A stretch of DNA of 64,000 nt from Antitrichia curtipendula (Eukaryota > Streptophyta > Bryopsida > Hypnales > Leucodontaceae). The stretch is from positions 12,896,001 to 12,960,000 of the forward strand of contig OX579639.1 in NCBI GenBank assembly GCA_951230915.1. The letters are read 5' to 3'. The notes below the pieces were generated by a model, which saw only the letters and a list, made by a program, of their open reading frames with translations, was not told the origin of the DNA and did no database searches. Positions 22,477-35,008 of the stretch are shown here, in pieces; position 1 is the stretch's first letter, and the number at the start of each line of letters is the position of its first letter. Both the position numbers and the translations under genes were made by a program.

Positions 22477-25400
22477 TGAGGTCCATTGGTTATTTGGAAG
22501 TTCACCAACCCCAGACACGCCAAGCTAGGGTTTGACACAGATACAAAACACAGCACAGTGAGCATTTAACTTAACATGAACCTCCAAATATTCTGACAAT
22601 TCCAAGTTATTGTTTTTCACAATTCCACATTCCAAATATTGCTAAATGTGAAAAGCATAATTCAGATAAGTTCAACTTTAATATAGGAGGTGGGCTTTCA
22701 AGTGCACGCTAACTGCTGCAAATTGGTTAGTGCGAACAGATGTAAACCATTGGTAATGACACAGTCAGTTTCCTTGTCCAAAATCAGGTTGTTAATTGGT
22801 GGAGTTGAATGTAAATTCATCGTCAGTTAAGTTAGTTAGCGTCTCTTTGCTAATGACAACTTGGGCAACTTGGCATTTCAAAACTATTTCCAGTTAGCAA
22901 ATTGGCGCAAAGTTGGTTGTTGCAGGCGGGGCTTCATTGACAGAGATCTGAGCTTGTGCTTGAGCTTGTGCGCAGGTGTCCGGAACAGGTGCAATGCTAA
23001 ATATTTGCAACAGTGCAGCTGCGATTGATATGAACATTCTTTGATATCAACGGAGAGTCATGCTTCTACAATTTCTGTGATGAAGGCTCGTTTCTTTTTC
23101 TTGTGAACAGTGTGTAGAGTATAAAAGTAATATGCAGATGCAATGTGGTTCAATTTTGAAGGAATGTTCCTATCAATCACAGCTCCATGATTGGAAATGT
23201 GAAAAAAAAAAAAAAAATTGGAGACCAGCTCACAGTTGTGTCAAGATGCACTTGCAGGTTGCAGGGGAGCTCTGTTCTGTGGTTGTGCTAACCTTTCAAT
23301 TGAACTGAACAGGTGAATTGCAAGCTGAAATGGAGACTTATTATAATCAGACAAATTAAAAGTTATCATGGCACTGAATACTTCTTCTTTGCATCTGATC
23401 AAAACAAAAAAACAAAAAACAAAATGAGGACGAGTTGGAAATGATGCAGGTTTGGGGAATTTGGGGCATATATGCATAGCTTCCAAGGCAGTTGTTGCTG
23501 TGTGTGCAGGCCATGGCCATGTTTTAGCTTTCAATTTGGGAAAGAGGCCTTATTTGGGAACTTTTTCTTTTTAGTGTTTTAGGGAGTAATTTTGAAGGGT
23601 ATGGGGCGTTCTTAGTACTACCTTTGTTTCTGAAAAAGACCCATGTTTCCTTTGGAGAAAAAAACATCTTTCCTAAACACAATGGAAACTTAAGTCTTTT
23701 TTAGAAACATAGGGAGTATTTAGATAGCAGAAGTGTGTGCAAAAGATTTTTTTGCATGTAAAACTTGAAGAATCCATGATTTCTGTGTGTGACATTCAAA
23801 CACCCCAAAAAAAATTTGGAGAAGGTTTTGGTTGAATCCTTAAAAAAATGTCCCCCCCAACCCCCCAACCTACACACCCGCCCATCCTAATCAAAGTAGT
23901 CACCAAAATACTTTGATTATTGGACCAATAGATGCATTCTTTGTTTCTACCATAAATAATGAAGCTTCCATTGACTACTTTTTAGCCTAAGTATCCTTCA
24001 TGTTAAAATATATTTGAATGTATAAAGAGAGAGAGTAAACCCTAGTTGAGGTAGAAGTTGGGTTGTATAGTGGCTAGTTGACCTAGACTAGGTTAGACAA
24101 ACATGCACCAATGATATTGAACAAACAAATAAACTTCCATCTTCACAATTTATGGATAATGTAAGACTTTATTTACCAAAAAAATTTAAAGACTTTCCTT
24201 CTATTCTAATCCTTAGCACTAATATAAGGATTGCAATTATGCTATAAAATATACTTCATTAAATGTTCATTGAAGAGTTAAAGACACTAGTATTGAATAA
24301 CAAAGTTGTAGTTGGATATTTTTATCTCAACAAGTTTGATTCTCTTATAATCAAGTCCAAAGAATTAGCAATGTCATTCAAATGTTAATAATTTGATGTT
24401 CAAGGATACAATGCACCGAAAAGTGGCAGTCACTTTTTTCCAATTAATACCACCACCCCTCACTGTGCTAAAAAATGAGAGCCGTCGATTAAAAAAAAAA
24501 ATTCCCCTCCCCCCTCCCACACCATTGATCTTAAAAAATTAAAAAGTATAGACACAGATATTGACATGGATACGGATACTAGTACGAATATTGATATGAA
24601 TACGGGATACAGGATACGGTATGGGGTACAAGATATGATATGTATTATACAGATTCAGATACAAATTCAGATACAGATACATACAAATACACGGATACGA
24701 AATACCATGGGATTTGTCCCATATCAATTGTCACCCCACCCTCCCCTGAAATTTATAAAGTGGGGGGGGGGGTGTAAACCTAAAAATTAAATTTATTAAT
24801 TATTAATTTAATTTTTAATTAATTGAGCTCAGCAGGGGAGATTGAAAAAAAAAAATCGTTTTGTTTTTTTTCTTGAGTGCATTGTGACATCCGTGTCACA
24901 CAATGCCAATGCACTCAAAAGAGGTAGTTGCTGCCTATCCTAATGTTCAAGGATACTATCTTTCAAAGCCTCAAATTGTTGCTTTTGTTTTTGTTCAAAG
25001 AAGTGCAAGCAAGCTATTTGTTATTAAGAGTTAAAATAATCAACTTTTATAAAGAAAACTACCAAACTATGCCATAAATTGTGAACACCACAAGAAATTT
25101 GTTTTTATTATCAAACAAGCAATAATTTAAAATCTAATCATTAAAAGAGAAAACATCAAGTCATGTGATGATGATCTTTTTTGAGAGTTTATTGTTGAAG
25201 CTATAAAAAAATGGATGAAAGAAAGTGGAAAGAAAATGAAATGAAGCTTGTAAAAAGAAAATTTTATCTTTAGATTCTTCTCAAGTCACAATTCATTCTA
25301 CTTCAAAAGCATAAAATGTAAGGTGTGTACACTCAAAATCACACCATGCCTAAAACCACCATCATCATTTTTTATACATCTCCAAAATTAATCAATGCAC

Positions 25401-27425
25401 ATGTGTCGAAGAAGCAATTTTAGAACATCTACCTCCAAAAAATCTGTGATCATTCATAACTTTTGCATACAATATCCAAGTGTCATATTCTTGTGTGTGT
25501 TAGAACCCTCCTTTTCACTTGCCAACAAGAAAATTTTAAAGTTTGACCACTTCATTTAATAATAATAACTAAATACAATAGCAAAAAGTGGTTGTTTTGG
25601 GTGGCATCCACCTTGTATTCTTCTAAATATGTAAGGTGGGCCCCCCTCTAATGTGGGAACCCAAAAATGTGTTGTTGATCCTAAGCTGCCATCTTCATTT
25701 TATATACATCTCCAAAAATCAAATACATACATATACATGAAAGAAACTGTTTTAGAACTTGAAACTTTGTTCATTCCTAACTTTTTCATACAATATCCAA
25801 ATGTCATGTTCTTTAATGTGTTGGAACTTCCTTTCACTTGCCAACAAGTAAATACGAAAATTTGACAAGTCTAATAATAGTAACTATACTCATAAGCAAA
25901 AAGTGGCAATTTTGGGGGTAGCGACCTCATTGGCTGTCATTTGGACAAAGACTTATGGCATCCACTTTTTTGTTTTTGAATCAAAGTTTCCAAATCCTAT
26001 GGCCACAATCGCATTTACACTACACAACGCGGTTAGGGTTGAGTTGGAGTGGAGAGAGCCTCAATGGTCACACCGTTCTTGTGTATAAGTTAATTTCCAA
26101 ACACCAAATTTCTTTTTTTCCTTTGCAATGAAATTCCGTTTCATTTGTGTAAAAAAAAAAAAAAAAAAAAAACACCATGAAAAACACTCCGATCAGCTTT
26201 ATTAATGATTATTTAAGGTAACTTTAGCACTAATCCAGATCATGAAATTCCACCAATACATGAGTCAGGCTCCACGTGAACAAAATTCTCTGTAATTGAT
26301 TCCATTAAAATCCAAACTCAATAAAAAAAAAAATGCTGTGATTAAGTTATACTGTTGTCCATGATCATTATAACCAACTTAATTAAGCAACTGACATCAG
26401 GTTGGCAGTTATAAAATTACCGTAAAAAAAAATTATTTATTTCTAGCCCAGAATTTTGAATTTTTACAGATTGTTCAGAATATTCCTCATTTTGTTTTTC
26501 TGACATAACCCAAGTTTAGGAGCCAAACTTCTGACCTGGTTTCCTTGATCTCGGTCATCTTTAATGGAAACTCGGCAGCTCATTGGTGGAAATGGGTTGT
26601 CAGAGGATCTGTTAGCACGTGTGGTTGCTGATTTTAATAATTGCTAAAAAAGCTTATGTTACTTTTTCTCAACATTCTCCCAACTGCCATGGAGATTAGC
26701 TAATCTGAACTGAGCCCCAATTTAGCCCCAATTGTAGGCTTTCATCAATTATATTCATCCCATCCAATCCAGGTTTTTTATATTTCATTTATTTTGGGCA
26801 GTGCAAAAAAAGGTCTCTTTTAATTGTAGTCCTAAGTAGGAGCCTTCTTTGGAGGGCCAAAATTTGGAGCGGACATTCAATTCTTACCTTGGAAAATTGG
26901 GGGGATGTGTGGTTTATGGCACATGGAAAAACTTAGAAATCTTGAATCATATTTAGAATTAGAGACCCGAATTAGATAGGAGAGGTCGTAAAATACAAAA
27001 ACAAATGGTCCAAAAAAAGGACAAGTTTTCACATCTATCTCTCTACATCTACAGAAATGGGAAAAGGGAGGAATTATGCCCCCCCTACACTCTACCTTGA
27101 TCAAGGCACATAGGATTACTAAAACTTAATTAGAAATTTTTATTAGATTGATGAAACTACTTGCATGGATGAAATTATAAATGGATGGATGATTTTATTT
27201 TATTTTAATGCTATGTGTGTACATTCTTCCCAAAGTGAGCAATATTATAAAACATTATAATAACTTAGCAATATTATCCACTGTGAAAAGGGAGACATAT
27301 TGTCAAATCATTCTTCAAATATTTTTCTATCAGTTTAGTAGAATTTTTTTGGCAAAAACAAAAGCCATACCTTGTCTTAATCCTTTGAATTGCGATAATG
27401 TATAGTTACCATTGTAAAAATTTGT
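22477..27425. other. Five kilobases without a recognised gene
   Basis: I find no gene on either strand. Local features are poly-A runs at about 23201-23218 and 26149-26172, a C-rich segment near 23850-23885, and a degenerate GATACA-type tract at 24550-24715. A segment near 25370-25560 is repeated at 25680-25870: CATCTCCAAAA, ACATTTTAGAACTT-like, CATACAATATCCAA, TTGCCAACAAG. That is a local tandem duplication with an offset of about 310 bases. Confidence 0.5.
24550..24715. repeat. Degenerate GATACA/GATACG hexamer tract
   Basis: About 165 bases are built from imperfect GATAC(A/G/T) and GATA(T)GA words, for example GACATGGATACGGATACTAG and CAGATTCAGATACAAATTCA. The overlapping short reading frames on both strands are consequences of the repeat and are not genes. 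Confidence 0.75.
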
Positions 27426-27436
27426 TTAACCCTTAA

Positions 27437-28331
27437 CCCTTAAAGTCCCATTGTTCCCTTGGGGGACAAAATGGATTTTGGACAGGCTCCTACGGTCTCA
27501 ATAATTTTTGTGATTTTCAGAATTTTGTTTATGAAGATAGGAAAACACATTAGCTTTCCAGTAATATAATTTTAATTTCAATTGGAGCCGGAGCAAAAGT
27601 TATGCCACAAAAAGCCCTTTTTTTGTTCACTGAGCAGAAAAAAACTTCAAAAAAAATTGAAGTAAACTTTTTTTGTATAGATTATGGTTTTATGTACATG
27701 AAAAACTTTGATTTATTCCATTTGAATTTGTTGTGTGAATGTTATAGACAATCTTATTTTGGGGGCAATCACAACATCTTATTAAAAAAATAACTTATAG
27801 GATTCATTTCTTATCTCACTTTTCACAATTTAAAAATAAATAAATTCACAAGGTTAAGATCTCTTGCTAGAACAATTTCACAACTGAGACTAGTGTATTT
27901 CAATTCCATCTTAGAGCTATTAACAATTTAGATTTTCCTTCAATTTTGAACCTAATTCTACATAATAAATTTTTAATGAGTGAAAACTAAGTGTGTTTAA
28001 TGAATTTTTTTTTCTAGACTCTCAGCTCCATTCTTTATCATATAAATTTAGAAATTCAAATCAGTAGAAGGAAAATTGTAATTCATACAGGTTCAACGTA
28101 ATGTAGTTGAGCAAGGTGCAAAAAAACTTGTTTCTTTCAATTTATATGCAAATATCTTGCAATCTACATGGTCAAAGTTTGTGAATTTTCTTCCGCACGT
28201 TCTTATATTAGTCTAGTACAAGATCCTATGAGTAAATAAAAATATATAAAAATAAATAAAAGATCTTTTTGTCACAGAAATGGCAGTTTTGAGTGGTTTT
28301 TGATGAAAAAGAGGCCTTGGGACTTTAGGGG
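27437..28331. repeat. TTAA-flanked element, 895 bp (copy B)
   Basis: TTAA at 27433-27436 (itself 7 bases after another TTAA) bounds the left end CCCTTAAAGTCCC. The right end reads CCCCTAAAGTCCCAAGG on the complement, followed by TCAA, a TTAA with one change. The interior is homologous to 2480-3386 in the same orientation and to 40269-41066 in inverse orientation. A 63-codon frame inside (27602-27793) resembles one in the inverse copy at 40.7 kb only because the DNA is homologous. Confidence 0.75.
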
Positions 28332-28555
28332 TCAAGACTCCTTTCAAAGCTTAAATCATTGTCCTATTTTTTGACATTCTTTTGTGTTAAAAACAATATG
28401 TATTTTCAAATTTTTGTTTATTTTATGCAACTCATTGGGCTTGGATTTCCTTTCTAAATATATTAATATTTCATAAAAAGATATGTTTAGTTAAAAAAAT
28501 TTAATCAAAAATATAATACTATAACAATATTATATGATTCACAAATTATCATTAA

Positions 28556-29136
28556 CCGCTAAAGCCCCGAGGGTGTTTTATGTCAAAAATCACTCAAAAC
28601 TACCACTTCTATTGTTTTCACTTAAGGAAACCAATTAAATATTTTTTTTGTAATTTAACCATAGGGTCTTGTACTTAACTTGTCTGAGATCATTTAGTAA
28701 AAATTTCACCAAATTTGATTGTACGGATTGGAAGATATTAGCATTCAAAGTTGGACAAAAAGTTTTTTCTTAAGAAGATGCTTAAATTGCCCAAAAAACT
28801 AATATTGTCCATAACTTTCTCATCCCTGGTCCAAATAGAATGATTCAAAGCTTCGCGTATAGATAAAAACATAAAATTTCAGGAAAAAAATTCAAAAAAA
28901 TATATTTTGACTTTTTGAAGTTTTTTTTGGGCTGCCCGCTAGTCTCTATTTTTTTGCTTATTGTGCCATAACTTTTTCATCCAGCATCCGATGGAAACAA
29001 AAAATTTATATCCACAAAGTTCATGCAAAGTTACACAACCTCAAAAAATCTAAAAAAACTTCACTTCAAATTGAGACAATAGGAACTCTACCTGGACCCA
29101 AATTGTCTCCTGAGGGGACAAGCAGTCCTTTAGGGA
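28556..29136. repeat. TTAA-flanked element, 581 bp (copy C)
   Basis: TTAA lies at 28552-28555 and 29137-29140. Ends: CCGCTAAAGCCCCGAGGG and, on the complement of the right, TCCCTAAAGGACTGCTTGTC. It is a close relative of the 579-bp copy at 56556-57134 in both length and interior sequence. The interior holds two related direct modules containing CCATAACTTT(C/T)TCATCC. Confidence 0.8.
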
Positions 29137-29614
29137 TTAAGATATCAATGTTTATATCCAGACTACAGAAAATGTTTCAATATGTACATATATGTGGTTG
29201 TATTGTCTATTTTAAATTTTAAAATTATAAAAATACTCTAACTTTTGCAAGTTTATTAGCATAATGTAAAACCAAGTCTTACTTCTAATGCATTAGAAAG
29301 TAGAAGTTTATGAAATCATGTTGTGTAGTATGGTTTGTTTTTGTTTAGTTATCCATAAATTTTCAAAAAACAAAAAGTGCTTTGAAACCTTTTTGTAAAT
29401 TGTAGATTATTTACTTGATTGTTTTTGGTGCATGCTATATGTTTTTTCAAACAAAAACTTGATGTGTATTTTTAAGAGTATTATGTACATCATTTCAAGT
29501 TTGGATGCATTTATATGAAGTATACCATATTTTGGTTCATATTAGTAAATAAATGTAATTTTTATGTGGCAATAGTTTAGAAAAGTTTTGTTTTCTTTGA
29601 CAATGACACTTTAA

Positions 29615-29962
29615 TCTTTAAAGGACATTTTTGTTGTTGAGAGGTAGTCCAAGGAATCTGCCACAATGTTTCCAAGGTAGGCAAGTAGGTGAACAACTTG
29701 TGGCAATCGGCTATGTACACTCTAAATTCAACCTTTCTTTTTCTTTGAGACAACTTTGCAAAAAAGTGTCCCCTACTTGAGTACTTATTGATCTAAAGTG
29801 ATTTTTTAAAGGTGTTAAAAATCAAGCAATTCAATTGCATTCAGTGTTTGTGGGGAGGAAGGAAAAAACTCAACAATTTCTGAAAAGAGCCGTTCATGGC
29901 AATTCCTACAATTCTTGCTATTCCCTAGACAGACTTAAGGAGCTCAAAATGTCCTTTAAGGG
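29615..29962. repeat. Short TTAA-flanked element, 348 bp (copy M)
   Basis: TTAA at 29611-29614; the right flank is TTCA. The ends TCTTTAAAGGACATTTT and (complement of right) CCCTTAAAGGACATTTTG match over a dozen bases. Size and ends resemble the 345-bp element at 45936-46280, suggesting a short subfamily. Confidence 0.65.
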
Positions 29963-30429
29963 TTCAATTATTTTTCCTTTTCAAATAAAATAGCGTGTTA
30001 AAAATTTGGTGACAATTTGATGTCATTTTGTTTTTTTTGTGCTTGCAAGTAGGCAATTGTAATATGAGTTTAGGATTTTTTACAAAGTGATTTCAACTCT
30101 AATTTTGGTGCTACAATTTTTAACATAACTACAAATATCATAACCAATGAAGCAAATTTAATTCCACACCTTTGAATTAAGATTAAATTTTGAAGTAGGT
30201 TTGGTTATACCCTTATGCTTGTAGTAGGAAAAAAAATCTCTACTTTGAATACTTAAATTTCACAAATGATGAAGAATTTGAATTTGAAACTTTTGGACAT
30301 ATTCATGTAGTATAGATTTTGATTTTTACATTGGATTCAATCCAAAAATATTCACTCAAAGATGATTTTTTTTCTATATTTTTGGTCTCCAAAGTCCAAA
30401 CACAAAGATTATCTACGAAAAATCAGTCC

Positions 30430-31175
30430 TAAAGGCCGGAAGGTGTTTTGAAAGAGGAAAAATCCCAAATTGTCAATTTTTGATGCATTGTCCAAAATCC
30501 AAAATTAAAACTTAAAAAAAGACCAATTGTACAATAGTATATCAAACAAGTAAGGCAATGTGTGGAAAAAATTTCAACCCATTTGACTACATGGATTGAA
30601 AGATTTTAACGTTTGAAGTGAGGATTTTTTTTTTTTTCATTCTTGCAAAACAAGGTGAGCAAATTGCAAGCCCCCTTGAAAGAATAATTTTTCTCTACAC
30701 AAACATGAGGATTTTCTCCACTCATAAGTAAACAATTACATTAGATTCATCCATGCAAAATTTCAGATGCAACTAAGATTTCTAACAGTAATTCTAAACC
30801 AACCTACAATGCAAAGAGGTTTAGTGAGAGACAAACATTTGGAATTTTTGAGAAAATTTTAAGAACTTTGACTTCACAAATTGCAAGATAATAGAGCTCG
30901 AAGTTAGAAGAAAATGTTTTTTCTTGAAACCACACTCCCCAACATTGCTAACAAAGTTTGGCTCCTCTTAGAATGTGATTTAAAAATTAATCCATTCTTT
31001 TGGAAAATTGTATGCCATATTTTATTAGATATATACATGCCAAGTTCCAAAAGTTGATGAGCATTTTTGCAAAAGACTCCTAAAAGATGTCCAAATTGCT
31101 CGGGCTACCAAAATAGTCCAAGACAACAAGCTACCAAAATGATAGACATCATTTTTGCCAAACAGATAAGGCCTT
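30430..31175. repeat. Diverged TTAA-family element (copy N)
   Basis: The interior retains the family's characteristic block: AATGTGTGGAAAAAATTTCA, then a CATGGATTGAAAGATTTTAACGT-like stretch and GTTTGAAGTGA, as in the copy at 55178-56113. The left side begins near CCTAAAGGCCGGAAGG. The termini are too eroded to confirm TTAA or exact limits. Confidence 0.45.
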
Positions 31176-32030
31176 GTCAAAATTCCATATTTTTTCTAAA
31201 TGAAGGGATCTTCCCACCTGACCTTAACAAAAAACCCGGATTTTGAGGTAAACATGATTTAATTCAAAATAAGGGACGAGTTCACACTGTATTTTTTTCA
31301 AAATAGGTTTTCGTATTTTACGGTATGGAAATATGGAAACCCTATTCAGCCGCACACGGTCTTATTAGCTGATTTGGCCACGTCCCGAAGGTTGGATAGA
31401 GGGCTTTCCCACTTGACATCGGATTGCTAGTAGTGGGGTCTGCAGGTTGGCAACGTCTTTCTTGTCAAGCCGTTCACAAGAGCAGGACTTCAATCACGCC
31501 GTGTTCGTTTCTTGCATTTGTGTTGCTGAACATCCATGGAGCTCTGCGCATTTTCTGTACGCTCAAGTTGCTTGCTTGATGCGGTGGTGGTTTGCTCAAT
31601 GCGATGTTGCTTCGCTTCTGTGTACAATGCGCTTGTTTTCTTCTCACTTGTTTCTTTTTTGGGCTTCCGCCGTCGTTCTAGTGATTCTTCTGGCATTGCC
31701 TGCTTGTCGAGGCACTTGCTTCCAGGAAATTGGAGCATTGTTGAACAGCGTCTTCAACCCCAAGTAAGTTCTCAACGTTTGCGCATTGAATTTCTAGAAT
31801 TTCTGAATTCCAGATGAGCACCGTTTTTATTTCAGTTTTTCTCTACGACTTCAGAACTTTTGTTGTTCTTGCCTTTCTTTTCTTCAATGTTAGGGTTGTG
31901 TCATGCTCCCCTTGTAATCGTCACCTGCAGCTGAGGTTTAGGTTTTTTTTGCCGTTGTTTGCCGTTGTGTCCTCGCTGTGCTCAGTTGTCAATATTTTTC
32001 ATTGTTGTTGTCTGCTTTAACGCAGGGACA

Positions 32031-33389
32031 ATGGAGCCATTCATTAGCCCTACGAATGTCACAGCCTTCACGTTCCGGCTGCTTTCGTTGTTACTGAATG
32101 CCAATGAGACAATTCCGGTCCCTTTCTAAGAGGAAATAGAAGACGACGGTGATGATGCAATCACCGCCATTGTCCAACCCGTTCAACTCCCTGTGATACA
32201 TACATTGTCGCTTCTCATGAATACGTTGCACAATTACCGATTGTGCACCACCTTCACTTACTTCGACGATGATGTTGCCTTCTGGGTTAAACCCCGTTCC
32301 ACAACTTGGTTCTCTTGCTTCTTGTTAGAACAATATGATAGCCGCCGCTAGCTGTCCATATTCCGAATGACAAAACCCTCTGTCTTTGCCCTAGCAAAGG
32401 TAGTGAAGCCGCATGTGCAAAAAAACCCCACGAAGTATAGATTAGTAATACCAGTTCTCGTTCGTATTGCTTGCACTTTATTCAAACTAACTCACGGTGC
32501 GAATTTCACCATTTGCAGTGAGATGTTTGCCATAGGATGGAGCATAGTCTCCAAAGTTTTGCATGACGTAGTGCAAGCAATCAACGACACCATGCAGCAC
32601 GAAATCTCTTGGCCAAGTGGAGAGAGGCAGCGGGAAACTCAGGCGAAGTTCTCTAACCTCTATTCTTTGCCTTCAGTTGTAGGTGCCATTGATGGAATGC
32701 ATGTATCCATATCTAAGACCCAATTTGGTGCCATTGACTACTTCTATTCCAGGACCGAGGGACACAGTATGAATTGCCAAGCCGTGGTTGACAGTGACAA
32801 ACGGTTTCTAGACTTGTACGTGGGCATGCCAAGATCAACGAACGACAGTCGCATGTTGCGTCGTTTGTCGTTACATACGGAAGCCATGCACGGGAATCTG
32901 ATGGACAAAAATCACGCTGTACATGATTTCACGCCTTACCTCCTCGGTGATTCCGGCTATCCGTTACTTCCGTGGTTAATGGTACCACACAGGGGTCATC
33001 AGCTCTCTGTGTCAAAGACTCTTTTCAACCGCAAATTGCGAAGAGGTCATTGTGTTGTGGAAAACAAATTTGGCATATTGAAACACTCTTTCCATGAGCT
33101 GCTGAACAAGTCCAAGTTAACTGTCACTTTCCTGTCCGATGTGATTATTTGTTGTGCAATTTTGCACGACATCTTGTTGCAGCAATCTCATCATGAAGTG
33201 GAGGATTTCCTTTGTGTTTTGAGAACCGAGGGGCTGCTAGCAAATGCACAACAAGAAGAGGCGCCGGAATTCGATGGTGGTGCACCTATTCCTGAAGACT
33301 TGGCAACAACGCTGGGCTTGCAGAAGAGAACAACACTGGGCATGCATTTGGGAACAAGGCATGGACGTTATCGCCAGATGCTCAGGTAA
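32031..33389 (+). pseudogene. PIF/Harbinger (HARBI1-like) transposase with two nonsense codons
   Basis: One frame runs 452 codons with two internal stops, TAA at 32127 and TAG at 32349. The intact part from ATG 32367 is 340 residues. HARBI1-type DDE nucleases excise and insert Harbinger elements at TTA/TAA sites. The catalytic set is complete, numbered from 32367: D109 (GAIDGMH), D160 (RSTNDSR), the GDSGYPLLPW block at 194-203, and E232 (VENKFG). Between the stops the frame reads FWVKPRSTTWFSCFLLEQYD, then SRR-stop-LSIFRMTKPSVF. The second stop lies where plant homologues typically have Trp. An upstream intron probably ends at AG 32025, with a donor at 31764, placing a 5' untranslated exon around 31.45-31.76 kb. 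No frameshift is present. An N-terminally shortened protein from 32367 is possible but would lack the upstream segment. Confidence 0.88.
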
Positions 33390-33685
33390 TTTCATGTCAA
33401 TTTCTTCGGTTCGTTTTCTTTTTTGTCATGAGAAGGACTAGTAATTGACAAGAAGGACACGTGCTGAAATTCATTTTCATTCATAAAATAGTAGCAAATA
33501 GCAGTAGCAGAAGCACTAATTCAGTTTGAGCGGAATGCAAAGTCATCCTACAACTACAGAACTCTTGCAGAAGAAGCGTCGACTGAGTACTGGAGGATTG
33601 CGGCAAGACTTAAGCAATGTTGCAGGTCCAACCGAGCGTAGGTTAAGTGTTGTTGTAGAAGTTCACTATCTGTATCACGTAGGGT

Positions 33686-35008
33686 TCATGCATTAGAAAA
33701 CTTGGGCTCGTCCACCTGTCCAGGTAGATCGAAGCCATTGCTACCACATGTGGTGCAAGTAGCTGCACCAGGTGTGCTTCTTTCGTCCGCTTGTATGTTC
33801 GAAGTCTTCACGCCGTTGTAGCCGCCTTGTTCTGTATTGTATGCTGTCTTGTCGGTCGATGTTGTTAAGCCTTTGCCTAACACATTTGAAAGTTGTGACA
33901 AGCAACTCACCATCTCCGTTTGTTTTAAAATTTCCAGCCTTGCATTTTCATTTGCAATCATTGTGGCCTCGTAAATTCAATGGTCTTTCTCCCTTTGGTA
34001 TGCCATTTGTTCACTGAAAAGCTGGAGTTGCACATCGATCTTGGATCTCTCCAGTTTCATTGATGCATCTGCTACTTCTTGCATTTGTGTTGCCATAACC
34101 TCCCCTGCGGCTTTGGTGGCCTTTGCAATTACCGCATGCCTTGATACATTTTTCCTTCTGACCCCCGTGTTCCCTGGCCGCCGGTGCATAGCGTACTGAC
34201 TGGTCTCTGAGGAACTCAGAACTTGTGGCGTGATCCCAGGGGGGATACCGGCAAATACCCTCGACACAAGGTTATTTGTGAAGTCTTTCTTAACAGGTGT
34301 TGTTGACAATGTGGACAAGCTGCGCCGAGGAGACATAGACGGAGAAGTGTCGCTAGATGCTATGAAGGTTTGCTGCTGCGAGGCATGGAGCGGGTCATTT
34401 GTTTCTGGTTCGCTGTCTCCTTCTTCGCCATCTTCTTGCGGTTCTGGTGGTTGAAAATTAGAATCAACTGGGGACAGCAAGTCATGAATGTGAGGAGGGC
34501 AAATTTGAGGCCGGTTGCTGCACCACTCGTGGATGCTATCAAATAAGTCCTTTGGAAATTAGCGTAGAAGTCCTTCAGCCTTCTTTTTAGCGGATGGTAG
34601 GTCCCAATAATCTTGTGAATTTCTGCGAGTACGACTAAAATAATCTGCTATCTTCATTTAGTCAAGAAGAAGTTGGTTCCATTTTGTTTTACACGAAGGA
34701 CCGTCCCTTAGACAAGGTGAGAATCCTGCACGCATAACTTGTTGGGAGATAAGTAACCACTTACTGGTGTCAGGCGTCATCAGGTCTCTACCATCAACTG
34801 TGTCGACTTCTTGAAGATGCATGGCCCTTTTGGCTGCAATGAGGACAAGTATTTCTTGTGCCAACCAGTTGGGTCCTTGGTCCTTCGTTGGACGCTTAGC
34901 TAGGCTTGCTTGAGGTGCATCTTCTCTAAATGCTGCAGACATTGTTATAGGAAGTGGAGGTCGATTTTGTCTTGGTGGTGGTAAAGGAATTCCCCTGTCA
35001 CTGTGCAT
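33686..35008 (-). pseudogene. Harbinger Myb/SANT-like partner protein with three nonsense codons
   Basis: Reading leftward from 35008, a single frame of about 440 codons is interrupted by TAA at 34658-34660, TAA at about 34559-34561 and TGA at 33977-33979, with no frameshift. The N-terminal part has the plant Harbinger Myb/SANT pattern: GPNWLAQEILVLIAAKR, DLMTPDTSKWLLIS, CLRDGPSCKTKWNQLLLD, then IADYFSRTRRNSQDYWDL and FDSIHEWCSNRPQICPPH. The C-terminal part is a charged, probably coiled region (MQEVADASMKLERSKIDVQL). In active PIF/Harbinger elements this protein binds DNA and assists nuclear import and recruitment of the transposase. The two genes converge tail to tail, 296 bases apart. Several stops fit CAA or CGA changed by C-to-T. 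Confidence 0.85.

Noticed and set aside
27602..27793. Small frame resembling one in the inverse copy near 40.7 kb (shared FDLFNLHLL / FDLFHLNLL pattern)
   Set aside because: Both lie inside homologous TTAA elements, so similarity follows from DNA descent. Neither has a start, length or codon pattern suggesting a gene.
31447..31767. 106-codon frame ahead of the Harbinger transposase
   Set aside because: Splicing from the donor at 31764 to the acceptor at 32025 does not keep it in frame with the transposase; treated as a probable 5' untranslated exon.
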